From contig CAWDMC010000010.1 in the NCBI GenBank assembly GCA_963803295.1, positions 558,001 to 622,000 of the forward strand: 64,000 bases of DNA, given 5' to 3'. A model generated the notes under the pieces. That model searched no databases. It had not been told where the DNA came from and saw only the letters and a program-made list of their open reading frames with translations. Positions 26,709 through 35,560 of this stretch are shown piece by piece. The stretch is from CAWDMC01 sp963803295. Lineage in GTDB: Bacteria > Acidobacteriota > Terriglobia > UBA7540. Made by a program: the position numbers and the translations under genes. How positions within the stretch are numbered: the stretch's first letter is position 1; each line of letters starts with the position of its first letter.

Positions 26709-27719
26709 TTACCGGCCGCGACCGCCATGAAAACCACCCATTCCGCCGCGGAATCCGCCCCTCCCCATGCGCGGTCCCATCATGCGTGGGGCTGGAGCCA
26801 TGCGCGGAGCCGGAGCCATCATCCGTGGAGCTGGCGCTGGACGCAACCACCGTCCGGACGGAGCAACGCCGCGCGCTATTCTCGGCGGAGCGTTCCTGGT
26901 TCCCACCACTCCAGGATAACGGTGGTAGTAGTAGGGCGCCTGCCACACCAAGTCCGGTGAGTAGAATCCCCAACCGAAGGGGCTATACCACATTCCGCCT
27001 CCCGGCACCCAGGAGTACATGCTCCAGAACGGATCCCAGTACCAGCCAGGTCCATACCATCCGCCGTTCACCAGGATGGTGTTGGCCGCGCCCACGTTGG
27101 CCTCAGACTCATACTCGCCCCTGAGCTTGCTCCAACGATACAGAGGGTCGGATTCGATCGCGTTCTCATCGAACTTCTGCGCCTTCAAGGCTGCACCGGA
27201 ACTGAGAGTGACTTCGTGCCCCTTCTTCACGGTCACGCGCTGGTCGCCTTCTGAAACTACCGCTTTGCCGTCGATCACGGCGACGGAGGGCTGGGCGGCG
27301 TTGAAATCGTACAAGCCTTTCTTCTCGATGGTTGTAGTGGCGCCGCCCACCACTACGTTCAGATTGTTCTCCTTGTAAAGCTCTGCCACTTCCAGCATGG
27401 CCGAACCATTCACCAGTTGCACGCTCGTGTCCTCGAGCGTCGGCGACAGCATGCGGATTTCCCCGTTTGCTCCAACCCTCAGGAATACACCCGGGGTCAA
27501 CAGGATTTCCGCATTGCCGGACTGGGTGTCCAGCATCTGATTGGTTTCAAGCCGCTTCGTGCCCACCGACCCCGGCGACAGGTTCTCACCCTGAAGCGAA
27601 ACTTGACCTTCGACGTAATTGAGCGTTCCGGGAACGGGCATCGTCGCCGTCGCCTCAGCCAGCGCAACCGCAGCTAGCGCAACCAGTACCGCCTGCCAGC
27701 TCCTTTTCCATGTTCCCAT
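26709..27719 (-). CDS. FecR-domain protein with aromatic and Met/Pro/Gly-rich tail
   Basis: 336 aa from ATG 27719 (AAGGAG upstream), with a signal peptide ending near LAEATA. Residues about 35-200 form a FecR-like beta domain (LNYVEGQVSLQGENLSPGSV; LTPGVFLRVGANGEIRMLSP; VVSEGDQRVTVKKGHEVTL). Residues about 220-275 are very rich in W, Y, P and G (WYGPGWYWDPFWSMYSWVPG) and the tail repeats APAPRMM before ending in GRGGFRGGMGGFHGGRGR. Stand-alone FecR proteins lacking a TonB partner are frequent in Acidobacteria; a cell-surface structural or binding role is inference. Confidence 0.85.
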   Translation of the reverse strand: MGTWKRSWQAVLVALAAVALAEATATMPVPGTLNYVEGQVSLQGENLSPGSVGTKRLETNQMLDTQSGNAEILLTPGVFLRVGANGEIRMLSPTLEDTSVQLVNGSAMLEVAELYKENNLNVVVGGATTTIEKKGLYDFNAAQPSVAVIDGKAVVSEGDQRVTVKKGHEVTLSSGAALKAQKFDENAIESDPLYRWSKLRGEYESEANVGAANTILVNGGWYGPGWYWDPFWSMYSWVPGGGMWYSPFGWGFYSPDLVWQAPYYYHRYPGVVGTRNAPPRIARGVAPSGRWLRPAPAPRMMAPAPRMAPAPRMMGPRMGRGGFRGGMGGFHGGRGR

Positions 27720-28261
27720 ATCCTTTCTCCTTACCATCTCCCGAAATATTAGATGGCCGGGCTAAGCCGACGACTCGGACATCGATTCCGAGCAAGCTCG
27801 ACCGCTGAACTGCCTATCGTTTCGTTCCAAAATGACCCACGGCTTCCCAATTTGGGGCCGGGTTTCCCGCTTCTTGGCTGCAAACGTCTCCGAAGGTGGC
27901 GGTTCTCGGGAGTACTAAAGTGTCAGGCGAGTGCTCAACAGGCATTGAGCACCCCACCGAAAGTACTAAGTTCGTGGCCCCTAGGCGCGCAGCGTCGCCG
28001 CCGCTCTAGCCTACCAGAAGTCGCCCACAGTCATGGGGTTACCCTCGGCCTCGGCTTGCCAGCTGCCATTGAGCTATCCGCTTGCCCCATTTGCGAGGAC
28101 CTTACCACTCGCGTCGTCTCTAACCCAATGGTACTGGTCGCGCCGAAACTGGCTTCGGGCCTGCATTAACGATGGCGAATTCGAACGGAGGTTTGTTCAG
28201 GAAACCGTCGGGCGAGTCGATGAAAATTGGGCCAAACGCGCTCATTTCGAAGGGGAACACA
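27720..28261. other. Intergenic region with hairpin and AGTACT pair
   Basis: About 540 bp with no convincing gene. GTGCTCAA (27931-27938) and TTGAGCAC (27945-27952) form an 8-bp stem, flanked by two AGTACT boxes (about 27911 and 27962). On the minus strand this is the FecR gene leader. Confidence 0.4.
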
Positions 28262-28456
28262 ATGAGAAAACAGTTCAAATTCGCAATTATTACTTTCCTC
28301 TGCATGCTGCTCTTTGCAGTAGCAGTCCAGGCGCACGGGCCCACCCCCATTCCAGAGCGCTCGCAGGCGATGGCGAAGAATTATCGGCCAATTCCGGTTT
28401 CGCAACTCCGCCTCATTTTTCTTGTCGTCACCTCAGTCAGGCCTATGATCATCTGA
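28262..28456 (+). CDS. Possible small secreted peptide
   Basis: 64 aa from ATG 28262, with AAGGGG upstream and a clear signal peptide (MRKQFKFAIITFLCMLLFAV, then AVQAHG). The remaining 40 residues match nothing known. It could be a real secreted peptide or the surviving 5' end of a lost gene. Confidence 0.35.
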   Translation: MRKQFKFAIITFLCMLLFAVAVQAHGPTPIPERSQAMAKNYRPIPVSQLRLIFLVVTSVRPMII

Positions 28457-28569
28457 GGAACGGAGGTTGTCCCGAACGTAGTTGCTGACGAAGTGAGACG
28501 GGTCAGGCGGTTCCACATCTCAGGGATGGGCGTAATAAGTCCACGCGGGTTAAGAAGGCCTTGAGATGG

Positions 28570-30699
28570 CTATTGCGTAAGTGCAAATGCTTGGTAGGCT
28601 CCGGCCGAGGGAGCGCCCCACTTTCCACCACCCGCGGCAATGACGACGAACTGCCGCTTATTCGCTTCGTAGGTAGTGGGAGTGGCGTTTCCGGCTGCAG
28701 GCAAGACCGTTTCCCAAAGAAGCTCGCCCGTCGTCTTGTCATAGGCTCGGAATTTCCTGTCGCGAGTCGTGGCGCCGATAAAGAGCAGCCCCCCGGCGGT
28801 GACCAGCGGACCGCCATAGTTCTCACTTCCCGTCACGCCGATACCCCTGGCGATCAGCTCCGGGTATTCGCCGAAGGGGATCTTCCACGCCATCTCGCCC
28901 GTGTCAAGGTTGATGGCGTTGAGTGTTCCCCAGGGAGGTTCAACCGCCGGATACCCCTCTGGATCGAGGAGCTTGTTGTAGCCATCGTGGGTATAGCTCA
29001 GAGGGTGGAGCAGCCACGGATCTGACGGCGGGGCGACGGCGGAGTCTTCCCGGGTGGCCAGCAGGTGGGCAAGGGCCTTAATCAGGCTCTGGCCGAGCGG
29101 GGCGAAACTCGGCATGCGGCCGCGGCCCTCCCGGATGATCTGTGCCATCTCGCCTTCACTATACTTGTCCGCCACTCGGACCAGCGAGGGAAACTCGGGC
29201 GGACTTCCTTGCATGTCCAGGCGATGGCAATTGGCGCAGATGGTAGCATAGGTTTGCCGGGCTGTGGGCTGGCCGGTGATCTTGGGCCGCTCCACAAGCC
29301 TGAGAATCCATGCCATTTCATTCGAGTTCACGTACAGCAGACCGGTTTCGGGATCAAAGGCCGGACCTCCCCATTCGGCGCCGCCATCAAATCCGGGAAA
29401 GAGCACCGTCCCCTGCAGGCTAGGCGGCGTGAACTGGCCGTCGCTGCGGAGTTTTCCGAGCTGATCGAGAACAACGCGACGTGCTTCGGGAGTTCTGCTG
29501 GTGACAATATCGGCCGTGAGTATCTGCCTGGCGAAGGGAGCCGGTTTCAGGGGAAAGGGCTGGGTGGCAGCAGCTACCTCGCCGTTGACATCGCTTGCCG
29601 GAACCCTGCGATACTCGATGGGAAACAGCAGCTTCCCGGTCTCCCGCTCGAAGACAAAGATGAAACCGGACTTCGTTGTTTGGGCAACCGCATCAATCAG
29701 GAGTCCATTCCTTCTTACCGTGACCAGGCAGGGAGCGGCTGGGAAATCGCGATCCCACAGGTCGTGCTTGACGCCCTGAAAATGCCAGACGCGCTCTCCC
29801 GTTTCAGCCCGTAAAGCGATCACGCAGTTGGCGAACAGATCGTCCCCAATGCGATTGGCACCGTAGAAGTCGAAGGCGGCGGATCCTGTGGCCGCGAACA
29901 CCAGGCCTCGCTTCACATCCAGGCTCATACCGGCCCAGTTGTTGGCGCCACCGCTGTATTTCCAGGCGTCCTTAGGCCAAGTGTTGTAGCCATATTCCCC
30001 CGGATGGGGAATTGTGTGAAACGTCCAGCGGACTCTCCCGGTGCGAACGTCATAGGCGCGAATATCGCCCGGCGATGACGGCAGGTCCTCGCTGACGATG
30101 CTGCCCAGGATCAGGAGATCCCTGTAGACTACGCCGGGGCTGGTTGCCGAAACGGACTGCTCCTCGGGATCCCGGCCGAGTCCAGCTCTCAGATCCACCC
30201 GCCCTGCATCGCCGAAGCTAGCGATCGGGTCCCCTGTGTTGGCATTGATTGCATACAGATATTGCCGGACGACGTAGAAGATCCTGCGGTCGCCGTCGCC
30301 TTCCCAGTAACTCACCCCCCGGTTGCGCATCTTGGATTCGACCTTCTCACCCCGAATTGGATGGAAGCTCCAGCGCAATTTCCCCGTGGCCGCATCGAGC
30401 GCGATCAGGCGCATCTTGGGAGTGGTGGCATAGAGGATGCCATGCTCCACAATCGGGTTACACTGCATCTCCGACTCCGGGAACGCGTCGGCCGATTCAT
30501 AAGTCCAGGCCAGGCGCAGGCTGTGCACGTTGGTGCGATTGATCTGGTGAAGAGCCGAATAGTGCACATTGTCCGGCGTTCCGCCGGAGACCTTCCAGTC
30601 GACATACCCTGGCGGGACTGATCGCTCCTGCCCCAGCGCAAAGGTGACGACCATTAGCATCCAGAAGCCGGCGACCTTCAAAAGAGTTTTTGGCCTCAT
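28570..30699 (-). CDS. PQQ-dependent dehydrogenase with embedded cytochrome c domain
   Basis: 709 aa with a signal peptide (ends near FALGQE). Beta-propeller strands of the PQQ family recur (ALDAATGKLRWSFHP; INANTGDPIASFG; FERETGKLLFPIEYR). A haem-binding CANCH (C488, C491, H492) with later MPSF marks a cytochrome c domain inserted before the last propeller blades (NAINLDTGEMAWKIPFGEYP). Such quinohaemoproteins oxidise alcohols or sugars in the periplasm and pass electrons onward. It most resembles glucose/quinate-type dehydrogenases; substrate unknown. GGGAG lies 5 bases before the ATG. Confidence 0.88.
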   Translation of the reverse strand: MRPKTLLKVAGFWMLMVVTFALGQERSVPPGYVDWKVSGGTPDNVHYSALHQINRTNVHSLRLAWTYESADAFPESEMQCNPIVEHGILYATTPKMRLIALDAATGKLRWSFHPIRGEKVESKMRNRGVSYWEGDGDRRIFYVVRQYLYAINANTGDPIASFGDAGRVDLRAGLGRDPEEQSVSATSPGVVYRDLLILGSIVSEDLPSSPGDIRAYDVRTGRVRWTFHTIPHPGEYGYNTWPKDAWKYSGGANNWAGMSLDVKRGLVFAATGSAAFDFYGANRIGDDLFANCVIALRAETGERVWHFQGVKHDLWDRDFPAAPCLVTVRRNGLLIDAVAQTTKSGFIFVFERETGKLLFPIEYRRVPASDVNGEVAAATQPFPLKPAPFARQILTADIVTSRTPEARRVVLDQLGKLRSDGQFTPPSLQGTVLFPGFDGGAEWGGPAFDPETGLLYVNSNEMAWILRLVERPKITGQPTARQTYATICANCHRLDMQGSPPEFPSLVRVADKYSEGEMAQIIREGRGRMPSFAPLGQSLIKALAHLLATREDSAVAPPSDPWLLHPLSYTHDGYNKLLDPEGYPAVEPPWGTLNAINLDTGEMAWKIPFGEYPELIARGIGVTGSENYGGPLVTAGGLLFIGATTRDRKFRAYDKTTGELLWETVLPAAGNATPTTYEANKRQFVVIAAGGGKWGAPSAGAYQAFALTQ

Positions 30700-31015
30700 A
30701 GTGCTCCCGGCGGCGGTGAATCGGCTGCAAGCGGACCAACGAACTCAGGTTGGACGCCGATAACAATATACCTGATCGTATGCATTTCCGACTGCTCCCG
30801 GTTATTTCGTAAGAAGAAAGTGAAAGAAGACATCCAAAGAGGTTGACGCACAGATGTTGGTAATCTGATGAGCCTGCGTAACGGAGTAGCGATGGCTTTT
30901 GTCAGGGCGCGGCTTCAGCCGTGTCTCTTAATCCGACATTTTCTTGCGAACTTTTCAAGCCCATAAAGCGTTTACTGTATTGAGCGCTATTTGCCGATGC
31001 TCACGGGAGGCAGCT
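30700..31015. other. Divergent intergenic region
   Basis: 316 bp between the PQQ dehydrogenase and the ADOP permease. No gene and no strong promoter match seen by eye. Confidence 0.4.
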
Positions 31016-33460
31016 ATGGGCAGACTATGGCAAGACGTGCGTTACGCTTTCCGGACGGTGTTGAAAACTCCGGGGTTTACCGCCGTTGTCGTGATTTCTA
31101 TTGCGCTCGGTATTGCCGCGAACACCACCGTTTTCAGTATTGTGAATGGCCTGTTTCTGGGCGCCTTGCCGGTGAACGATGCTGAGCGTCTACTCAGCTT
31201 CGCTGACAACCGTTCCGACTTTTCGTATCCGGACTACCTCGACTATCGTGATCAGACGGGCCATGTCTTTGAGGGCGTTAGCGCAACCTTTCCAATCGCA
31301 CCTGCCAGCCTGGGGGGTGTCGGCGAACCGGAACGTATTTGGGGGCAACTTGTCAGCGGAAACTTCTTTTCCGTGGTGGGCGCGAACCCGGTAGTTGGCC
31401 GGACCTTTTTGCCTGAGGAAGACAAAGTTCCTGGCCGCGACCCAGTCGTTGTTCTCAGTCATTCTCTTTGGCGGCGCCGCTTCGGCTCGGACCCAGGAGT
31501 TCAGGGTCGGACGGTGACTTTGAACGGGCTGCGTTTCAGCATAGTGGGCGTGGCTCCGTCTGGCTTTCATGGCGCCGTCCGCGGAATCCAGCCGGAGTTC
31601 TGGGTGCCGCTGGCGATGAACGAGCACATCATGCCGGACTTCGCCATGTTCCATATCACCACGCAAAGGAACGCCCAGTGCTTGCTGCTGAATGCGCGGC
31701 TCAGGAACGGAGTAAGCCGCACCCAGGCAGCGGCCGCGGTGGAAGTGGTCAAGAGGCGCATCGACGACACTTATCGCAAGGATGAGAAACGGCATCGTCC
31801 CCCACCCACGCTTGACGCTGCCGGCGGGTTGATTGACGGGAACGGCCCGAAGGCTCTGGGCTTGATCGGCGTCCTGATGGTTATGGTCAGCCTGGTCTTG
31901 ATGGTTGCCTGTGCCAATGTGGCCAATCTGCTCTTGGCCCGAGCCACGACGCGGCAAAAGGAGCTTGCTGTTCGCGCGGCGATGGGTGCCGGCCGCGGGC
32001 AGTTGATGCGCCAACTGCTTACCGAGAGCGTCCTACTTGCGCTTGCCGGTGCAGCAGGCGGATTCCTGCTGGCAGTACTCGCGGCGAACGCGCTTTCCCG
32101 GATCGAGTTGCCGTTGCCATTGCCGATTGTGTTTGATTTTGCTCCCGACTTGCGCGTTCTTGTGTTTACGGCAGGACTGTCACTTCTAACCGCTCTGCTG
32201 TTCGGGCTCGCACCGGCGTTACGCGCCACGCGAGTGGATCTGGTGGCAGGGCTCAAAGATGAAGCGACGGGTTTCAGAGGCTTGAGGAGCTTCGGCCTCC
32301 GCAACGGTCTGGTTTTGGCCCAAGTGGCGCTATCGGCAGTACTCTTGGCAGGCGCAGGCCTTTTTCTCCACAGCTTCCGCAATGCCTCCTCAATCGACAT
32401 TGGCATGCAACCGGACAAGGTCCTGCTGCTGGCAGTTGATCCGAAACGCCAACATTACTCCCGCGAGAGAACGCAACAGTTCCTAGCGCACCTTCGGCGA
32501 CGGATCTCGGCTCTGCCGGGAGTTCGTTCGGTGAGTTTTGCCGATAACATCCCGCTCACCATCTTTGGCACGAACTATGACTTCAAGGCCGAAGGCGGCA
32601 AGGATCGGGACGAGCGAAAGATCAACGCGAATGTGTACACTGTGGGCAGCGGTTTCTTCGAGACAATGGGCATTCCGCTGCTTCGTGGCCGCGACTTCAA
32701 TCGCCGCACCGACAACGAGCACGTCGCCATCATCAATGAAACCATGGCCTGGCAACTGTTCGGGAACGACGACCCGCTCGGCAGGCAGATGATTGGTGGG
32801 ACAACTCGGTCCACCATCATCGGCGTGGCTCGAAACTCGAAGTCGCGCACGCTCGGCGAGGATCCGGCCAACTGCGCCTATCTGTTTCTCGAGGCGGCTC
32901 CAGAAAACATCGTCGGCTATTTCGGGATTACGATGGCCGTGAAGACGTGGGTCGATCCGCAGGGGCTGATTCGGCCCGTTCGTGGCGAGATTGCACAACT
33001 AGATCCCGACATGGCCATTTTCAGCACCGGGACGATGCAGGACCATGTCGATAAGTCGCTCCTGTTGCCGCGGGTTTTGGCTGCGTTACTCGGGATCTGT
33101 GGGGCTGTCGGGTTGACCCTGGCAGCAATCGGTTTGTACGGCGTGATGAGCTATTCAGTGCGTCGCCGCACGCGCGAGATTGGCATCCGCATGGCCCTCG
33201 GCGCCAAACCCGGAGGCGTACTGAGAATGGTGCTGCGCCAAGGCCTGACCCTAACCGCCGCAGGCTTGGCCATTGGTCTCGGGATAGCCCTAGTTTTGGG
33301 CCGTTTTGCGGCTAGCCTCTTGTACGGCATCAGCGGCACGGACACAGTGACGTTTGTCGTTGTTCCTGGTGTACTGCTCGCGGCGGCGCTTGTTGCAATC
33401 CTTTTCCCCGCTCGGCGCGCGGCCCACCTGGAGCCAACGGCGGCATTGCGATACGAATAG
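31016..33460 (+). CDS. ADOP-type ABC transporter permease (MacB/FtsX-like, duplicated)
   Basis: 814 aa from ATG 31016 (GGGAGG 6 bases upstream). The N-terminal DVRYAFRTVLKTPGFTAVVV and IALGIAANTTVFSIVNGLFL are hallmarks of acidobacterial duplicated orphan permeases. Two MacB periplasmic domains (about 70-260 and 470-650) alternate with FtsX-like four-helix cores; the last holds SVRRRTREIGIRMALGA. No ATPase gene is adjacent, as usual for this group. Likely exports or senses lipoproteins, peptides or small molecules; cargo unknown. Confidence 0.92.
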   Translation: MGRLWQDVRYAFRTVLKTPGFTAVVVISIALGIAANTTVFSIVNGLFLGALPVNDAERLLSFADNRSDFSYPDYLDYRDQTGHVFEGVSATFPIAPASLGGVGEPERIWGQLVSGNFFSVVGANPVVGRTFLPEEDKVPGRDPVVVLSHSLWRRRFGSDPGVQGRTVTLNGLRFSIVGVAPSGFHGAVRGIQPEFWVPLAMNEHIMPDFAMFHITTQRNAQCLLLNARLRNGVSRTQAAAAVEVVKRRIDDTYRKDEKRHRPPPTLDAAGGLIDGNGPKALGLIGVLMVMVSLVLMVACANVANLLLARATTRQKELAVRAAMGAGRGQLMRQLLTESVLLALAGAAGGFLLAVLAANALSRIELPLPLPIVFDFAPDLRVLVFTAGLSLLTALLFGLAPALRATRVDLVAGLKDEATGFRGLRSFGLRNGLVLAQVALSAVLLAGAGLFLHSFRNASSIDIGMQPDKVLLLAVDPKRQHYSRERTQQFLAHLRRRISALPGVRSVSFADNIPLTIFGTNYDFKAEGGKDRDERKINANVYTVGSGFFETMGIPLLRGRDFNRRTDNEHVAIINETMAWQLFGNDDPLGRQMIGGTTRSTIIGVARNSKSRTLGEDPANCAYLFLEAAPENIVGYFGITMAVKTWVDPQGLIRPVRGEIAQLDPDMAIFSTGTMQDHVDKSLLLPRVLAALLGICGAVGLTLAAIGLYGVMSYSVRRRTREIGIRMALGAKPGGVLRMVLRQGLTLTAAGLAIGLGIALVLGRFAASLLYGISGTDTVTFVVVPGVLLAAALVAILFPARRAAHLEPTAALRYE

Positions 33461-33488
33461 CGGAAGTCCGATTATTCTTGCTGCGTCA

Positions 33489-33788
33489 TTACCAGGATCT
33501 TCGCTTGGCGGGACGGTGCTTGGCGCGATACTCTTCGAATTCCGCGTCTGAGACGGTGGAGCGAGGCGCAATGACCTCGCCACTAGCTTCGAGGTCCATT
33601 TGCTTTCTCAATTTTTGATAGCAGATGTCAGGTGCGTCCTGGTAGGGCACGGCGTGCTGGACGAAAGCCTGGTTCGAAATCGTGAAGGTGAAATCCCGCG
33701 TGGGGACCACCGCCTTGGCATCGATAACCTGGTAATTGTAGTCACGACCGCGAGACTTAAGTTCGAAACCAAGATAGCGGATCTGCAT
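33489..33788 (-). CDS. Hypothetical protein
   Basis: 99 aa from ATG 33788, chosen because AAAGGGG lies 7 bases upstream (an ATG at 33794 is too close to it). Starts MQIRYLGFELKSRGRDYNYQ; ends with a basic tail AKHRPAKRRSW. No known domain; not membrane bound. It lies about 90 bp downstream of cspA and may share its transcript. Confidence 0.65.
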   Translation of the reverse strand: MQIRYLGFELKSRGRDYNYQVIDAKAVVPTRDFTFTISNQAFVQHAVPYQDAPDICYQKLRKQMDLEASGEVIAPRSTVSDAEFEEYRAKHRPAKRRSW

Positions 33789-33877
33789 CCACATTCCCCT
33801 TTCGCGGTGTCAGATCGGATTTCTGGAGCGCCGGCCCGCGCTCCGAGAAGAAACGCGGGCCGGATGCCTGGCTGGTT

Positions 33878-34084
33878 TTACAGCTTCGTAACGTTTTCCG
33901 CCTGGAATCCCTTGGGACCTTTGGTTACGGTGAATTCCACCGAGTCGCCTTCGTTCAACGTTTTGAACCCTTCCGCCTGAATTGCAGTGTGGTGTACAAA
34001 AACGTCATCCCCGGAAGCGCGCTGGATGAATCCATAGCCCTTCGCATTATTGAACCACTTCACCGTACCTTGTTCTCTGTCCAT
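33878..34084 (-). CDS. cspA: Cold-shock protein
   Basis: 68 aa single cold-shock domain. RNP1-like KGYGFIQR and RNP2-like DVFVHHTAI are present, plus the EGDSVEFTVTKGPKGFQAENV end. Binds single-stranded nucleic acid and melts RNA structure. An AAGGAACATAGAAGAAT leader precedes the ATG. The roughly 130-nt leader holds a terminator-like hairpin at 34150-34175. Confidence 0.95.
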   Translation of the reverse strand: MDREQGTVKWFNNAKGYGFIQRASGDDVFVHHTAIQAEGFKTLNEGDSVEFTVTKGPKGFQAENVTKL

Positions 34085-34149
34085 ATTCTTCTATGTTCCT
34101 TTGGTTTTTGAAAAATGTTCTTGCTCTGCTCCCGCAACCGCCTAAAAGC

Positions 34150-34175
34150 AAAAAAGGCCACGAGATTCTGTGGCC
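34150..34175 (-). terminator. Intrinsic-terminator-like hairpin in cspA leader
   Basis: On the minus strand GGCCAC-8-GTGGCC pairs (34156-34175) and is followed directly by six T (34150-34155). It lies 66 bp before the cspA start and about 200 bp after the upstream oxidoreductase gene, so it either ends that transcript or attenuates cspA. Confidence 0.65.
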
Positions 34176-34220
34176 CTTCGTCCGTTAGCTAACCGGTCAC
34201 AAAAACTGATCAAGGCCAGT

Positions 34221-34226
34221 AGTATA
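34221..34226 (-). promoter_or_regulatory. Candidate -10 box for cspA
   Basis: TATACT on the minus strand, 46 bp upstream of the hairpin. No good -35 at 17 bp. If used, the mRNA would carry the terminator-like hairpin in its 5' leader. Confidence 0.3.
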
Positions 34227-34372
34227 CCGGCTAATCAACCAAAAAGCTACATTAAATTCCGCTTACTCCCCTCGACTTCGGCTTAGAGTCGAAGTTGCGA
34301 GCTTGCGGGAGTGTGTAAGTGATCCAGCAAACCTCACATTAGGTCCCGCTGAACGGCGCCGGAGGAGTTCGC

Positions 34373-35389
34373 TCACGCGACGGTGATTTTGATCTCTTCC
34401 TGGCCGGTGGCGCCATCCGGGAAGTTGTCGCGCGGAGTCCAGCCTTCAACCCGGCCCTTGCCATCGATCGTCCGCAGCCGGAGGCCATAGGCGCCGGGTT
34501 TAGGGCTCACCCACACGTACTTCCAGAACGACCATGTAAGCGGCGAAGGGTTGCTATAGAGATCGGCAGGTTGCCACGAGACACCGCCATCGAAACTGAT
34601 CTCCACGGTTCGAATGCCGTCGAGATTGCCGATGGCGTAGCCGGTGAGCTCAAAGTTGCGGCCGGAGATTGTCGCCCCATCCTTTAAGTCAGTGAAACGA
34701 GCGTGCGCCCAGCGCTCGCAATCGTCGCTCCAGCCCTTGCTCTCCCAATAACCGAGATAGTGCTCGTTAACAAACTCGATGCGCGTGATCCATTTGGGTT
34801 GCTTCATGCCGAACTTGCCGGGAATGAAGACCCGCGCCGGGTAGCCGTGGACCGGCGAAAGTGTCTCGCCATTCATGCGGTAGGCGAGGAAATTGTGCTC
34901 GTTCCACATGCGCTCAAGAGGATGGCCGCTGGAGAACCCTTCGGCGGCATGGATCACGGCGTAGTGGGCCTGCGCCGTAGGCCGCGCGCGCTCCAGCAAC
35001 GGTTTCAGCGGGGTTCCTATCCAGCGGGCATTGCCGATGGCGCGACCCCGGATCGAGTTCGAGATGCACTCCAGGGTCAATTCCTTCTCAATGGCAGGGA
35101 GCGCCAGCAGATCCTGATAGCTGAGACTGAAAGGATGCTCTACCAGGCCATCGACCTTCAGTTGCCAGCGGGAGGCGTCGATCTTGGGGGTTCCGCCCTT
35201 TGAAGTGACGTAGAAGTCGGCATTGGGGGTAATAGCCATAAGCGCTGCCTTCGCGCCGTACTGCTCCCACTCCTTAGCCGACACGCTTACGGGATTGGCC
35301 AGACCATTCATCCAGCCGTTGACCACCGCATATTCCACTAGCCCGATGCCGCCCGCCACCGCCGCGATAACGAAAGTCCGACGTTGCAT
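34373..35389 (-). CDS. Sulfite-oxidase-family molybdopterin oxidoreductase
   Basis: 338 aa from ATG 35389 (AAGGTAG upstream). The N-terminus has RR before a hydrophobic stretch (MQRRTFVIAAVAGGIGL), Tat-like, fitting export with cofactor. Molybdopterin domain with the Mo-ligating cysteine in LTLECISNSI, plus VHGYPARVFIPGKFGMKQPK. The C-terminal Mo-co dimerisation domain (ISGRNFELTGYAIGNLDGI; VEISFDGGVSWQPAD) favours a SorA-like sulfite dehydrogenase over MsrP, which lacks it. Electron acceptor not evident nearby. Confidence 0.87.
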   Translation of the reverse strand: MQRRTFVIAAVAGGIGLVEYAVVNGWMNGLANPVSVSAKEWEQYGAKAALMAITPNADFYVTSKGGTPKIDASRWQLKVDGLVEHPFSLSYQDLLALPAIEKELTLECISNSIRGRAIGNARWIGTPLKPLLERARPTAQAHYAVIHAAEGFSSGHPLERMWNEHNFLAYRMNGETLSPVHGYPARVFIPGKFGMKQPKWITRIEFVNEHYLGYWESKGWSDDCERWAHARFTDLKDGATISGRNFELTGYAIGNLDGIRTVEISFDGGVSWQPADLYSNPSPLTWSFWKYVWVSPKPGAYGLRLRTIDGKGRVEGWTPRDNFPDGATGQEEIKITVA

Positions 35390-35560
35390 ATTCGCTACCT
35401 TAAACCCACTCTCGTTCGGTATCGTTGAAGTCAACGTGACCGAGATTTTCCCGCTCAGTCGTATCCAGTTGATGAGGGAATTCCTCGATGCGATTCACAA
35501 TGGTGGCGGGCTGAGATCCTTTCCTTACCAACTGCCTCCGTAAGCGTGGTATCGCCCGGG

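Noticed and set aside
27780..27900. Minus-strand leader of the FecR gene has pieces resembling a c-di-GMP (GEMM) riboswitch (GGGAAACCCGG, AAGCCGTGGGTC)
   Set aside because: The invariant GACGCAAAGC segment is missing and stems do not fit; too weak without a covariance model.
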